DNA of 64,000 nucleotides. Origin: Progne subis subis (Eukaryota > Chordata > Aves > Passeriformes > Hirundinidae). The stretch is taken from NCBI GenBank assembly GCA_022316685.1, contig JAKJHU010000046.1, forward strand, positions 6,237,001 to 6,301,000. Reading direction: 5' to 3'. Shown piece after piece: positions 63,179 through 64,000 of the stretch (position 1 is the stretch's first letter; each line of letters begins with the position of its first letter). Position numbers and translations under genes: made by a program. The notes under the pieces are model-generated. The model was not told where the DNA came from and searched no databases. It saw only the letters and a program-made list of their open reading frames with translations.

Positions 63179-63731
63179 CCCTACACTTGAGAATTATCAA
63201 CAGAATCCTTTTCTAGTCAGTCCCATCTGGGCTCAGGCTTCCCCATCAAGCCGATGAGGCTTACGAGAGGGGGAATGGGGTGGGGAGACGGACATTTTCT
63301 GTTCTCTTCCAAAACCTTGAATTGGCAAAGTCAACTAACAGGGTTTTTTGGTATCTGTTTTCCGATATTAATAAAGAGAAATATGTCATTTGCGTTGTAT
63401 AATTTCCATTCCATTATGCAAGCACTCAACTTCCCCGGAGTCACAGTATTTTGCTTTAAAAGCAGCTGTGGGAGGATCGTGAAGCCATTGGCACCAAAAT
63501 GCAGTCTTACACATTTTGCAGAAAAACCCGTACTTTAATTACCGAAAGCAGCAAAGGTACACTTGTTCTGTATTTTTTCCCGCTCCTCATCATCCCCTTC
63601 AGGGAGCAGGGGGCAGCCCGTGTGAGCTGCGCCCCTCAGGTCCCGCTCTGAGGCGCTGTGGCGCTCCCGGGCCGTGCCCGCTGCCGGGGTGGTTCCACAG
63701 CACCGCGGCCCGGCGCTGGGAGGCTCGCGCC

Positions 63732-63743
63732 TGCGCATGCGCC
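63732..63743. promoter_or_regulatory. NRF1 binding site
   Basis: TGCGCATGCGCC matches the palindromic NRF1 consensus (YGCGCAYGCGCR) at all but the last base. It lies about 110-120 bp upstream of the TNKS2 start codon inside the CpG island, the usual place for this activator. Confidence 0.7.
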
Positions 63744-63850
63744 CGGCGGTGCCCGGATCCCTCCGCCGGGCGCAGCGCCCGGCCCGGAGCGCGTGCGGAG
63801 CCCCGCGGGCCGTGAGGGGCGGCGGGGGCTGCGCGGGGCCCGGCCCGGCC

Positions 63851-64000
63851 ATGGCGGGGAGAAGGTGCGCGGGCGGCGCGGCCGCTCTGGCCGAGGCGCC
63901 GGGCTGCGGCGCGGCGGCGGCCGAGCCGGCACGGGAGCTGTTCGAGGCCTGCAGGAACGGGGACGTGGAGCGGGTCAAGCGGCTGGTGCGGCCCGAGAAC
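63851..64000 (+). CDS. TNKS2: TNKS2, tankyrase 2, first 50 residues (continues beyond the window)
   Basis: Tankyrase 2 is a poly(ADP-ribose) polymerase with five ankyrin-repeat clusters, a SAM domain and a C-terminal PARP domain. It modifies axin, TRF1 and other partners, affecting Wnt signalling and telomeres. Only the start of exon 1 is present: 50 codons beginning MAGRRCAGG, an Ala-rich linker, then ELFEACRNGDVERVKRLV (29-46), the beginning of the first ankyrin cluster. The match to human TNKS2 (MSGRRCAGG and the same ELFEACRNGDVERVKRLV) is near exact. The long His/Pro/Ser-rich N-terminal region of TNKS1 is absent, so this is TNKS2 and not TNKS1. The start at 63851 has a strong context (G at -3 and +4). 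An in-frame ATG at 63737 has a poor context and lies in the NRF1 site. No splice donor is reached before the edge. Confidence 0.95.
   Translation, partial: MAGRRCAGGAAALAEAPGCGAAAAEPARELFEACRNGDVERVKRLVRPEN

Larger units (their letters stand above)
48836..63619. other. non-coding interval before TNKS2, rich in homopolymer tracts
   Basis: About 14.8 kb without a recognisable gene. Between 52 and 63 kb it holds numerous A- or T-rich runs: 52408-52446, 53664-53689, 54427-54464, 59036-59112, 59744-59763, 60194-60209, 60511-60545, 61361-61452 and 63130-63178. A plus-strand AATAAA at about 58159-58164 follows 3'-UTR-like sequence. Open frames of up to 104 codons carry no recognisable domain. Confidence 0.55.
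63620..64000. promoter_or_regulatory. CpG island and promoter of TNKS2
   Basis: From about 63620 the sequence switches sharply to very high GC with dense CpG and stays so to the window edge, covering the 5' UTR and first coding codons of TNKS2. No TATA-like element is visible, as usual for a housekeeping-type promoter. An antisense frame at 63535-63978 is a composition shadow, although such islands often fire in both directions and human TNKS2 has a divergent non-coding transcript. Confidence 0.9.

Noticed and set aside
63535..63978. 147-codon and 98-codon minus-strand frames over the TNKS2 CpG island
   Set aside because: They are antisense to a certain TNKS2 exon and promoter and have the Arg/Pro/Ala bias expected of GC-rich DNA.
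1..64000. Search for endogenous retrovirus LTRs, tRNA genes, CRISPR arrays or a bacterial-type system
   Set aside because: I saw no paired LTRs, primer-binding sites, tRNA box A/B arrangement or regularly spaced repeats. By eye, degenerate copies could be missed.

Overview
The window is vertebrate nuclear DNA, most likely from a bird. It is about 95% non-coding, and its recognisable interspersed repeats are CR1 LINE fragments, the typical avian repeat; I saw no Alu- or L1-like sequence. Two genes are recognisable from their protein sequence. PPP1R3C (protein targeting to glycogen) lies on the minus strand with its coding sequence at 39687-40631. The first exon of TNKS2 (tankyrase 2) lies on the plus strand from 63851 and runs off the right edge. 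In human chromosome 10q23 the order is HECTD2 (+), PPP1R3C (-), TNKS2 (+). The same order here makes the left end the likely 3' UTR or downstream flank of HECTD2, although no HECT-domain coding sequence is visible.

Layout. 1 to about 0.77 kb (possibly to about 4 kb) is AT-rich, 3'-UTR-like sequence with several plus-strand poly(A) signals. About 4-38 kb is intergenic, with CR1 copies at 1.06-1.43, 8.17-8.70, 21.56-22.12 and 25.84-26.07 kb, a 219-bp almost pure G/T tract at 16.8-17.0 kb, two G-quadruplex motifs and a perfect hairpin at 18.2-19.9 kb, and short microsatellites. 38.1-42.24 kb is the PPP1R3C gene: 3' UTR, one coding exon, a 1.56-kb intron, a short non-coding first exon and a CpG-island promoter. 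42.6-63.6 kb is intergenic, with one CR1 copy (48.4-48.8 kb), an orphan exon-like segment (47311-47363) and many homopyrimidine or homopurine runs (52-63 kb). 63.62-64.0 kb is the TNKS2 CpG island with a consensus NRF1 site and the start of the coding sequence.

The two genes are physically linked but I see no sign that they share a pathway. PPP1R3C directs protein phosphatase 1 to glycogen. TNKS2 is a poly(ADP-ribose) polymerase acting on axin, TRF1 and other partners. PPP1R3C is tail-to-tail with the presumed HECTD2 and head-to-head with TNKS2, about 21.6 kb apart.

I found no operon, CRISPR array, intact mobile element, recognisable tRNA or rRNA gene, or viral insertion, and no convincing undescribed coding system. 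The most useful points for follow-up are the apparent loss of the exon-1 start codon in PPP1R3C, the orphan exon at 47.3 kb, an in-frame upstream ATG inside the TNKS2 NRF1 site, and an unclassified two-copy repeat at 4.45 and 6.0 kb.
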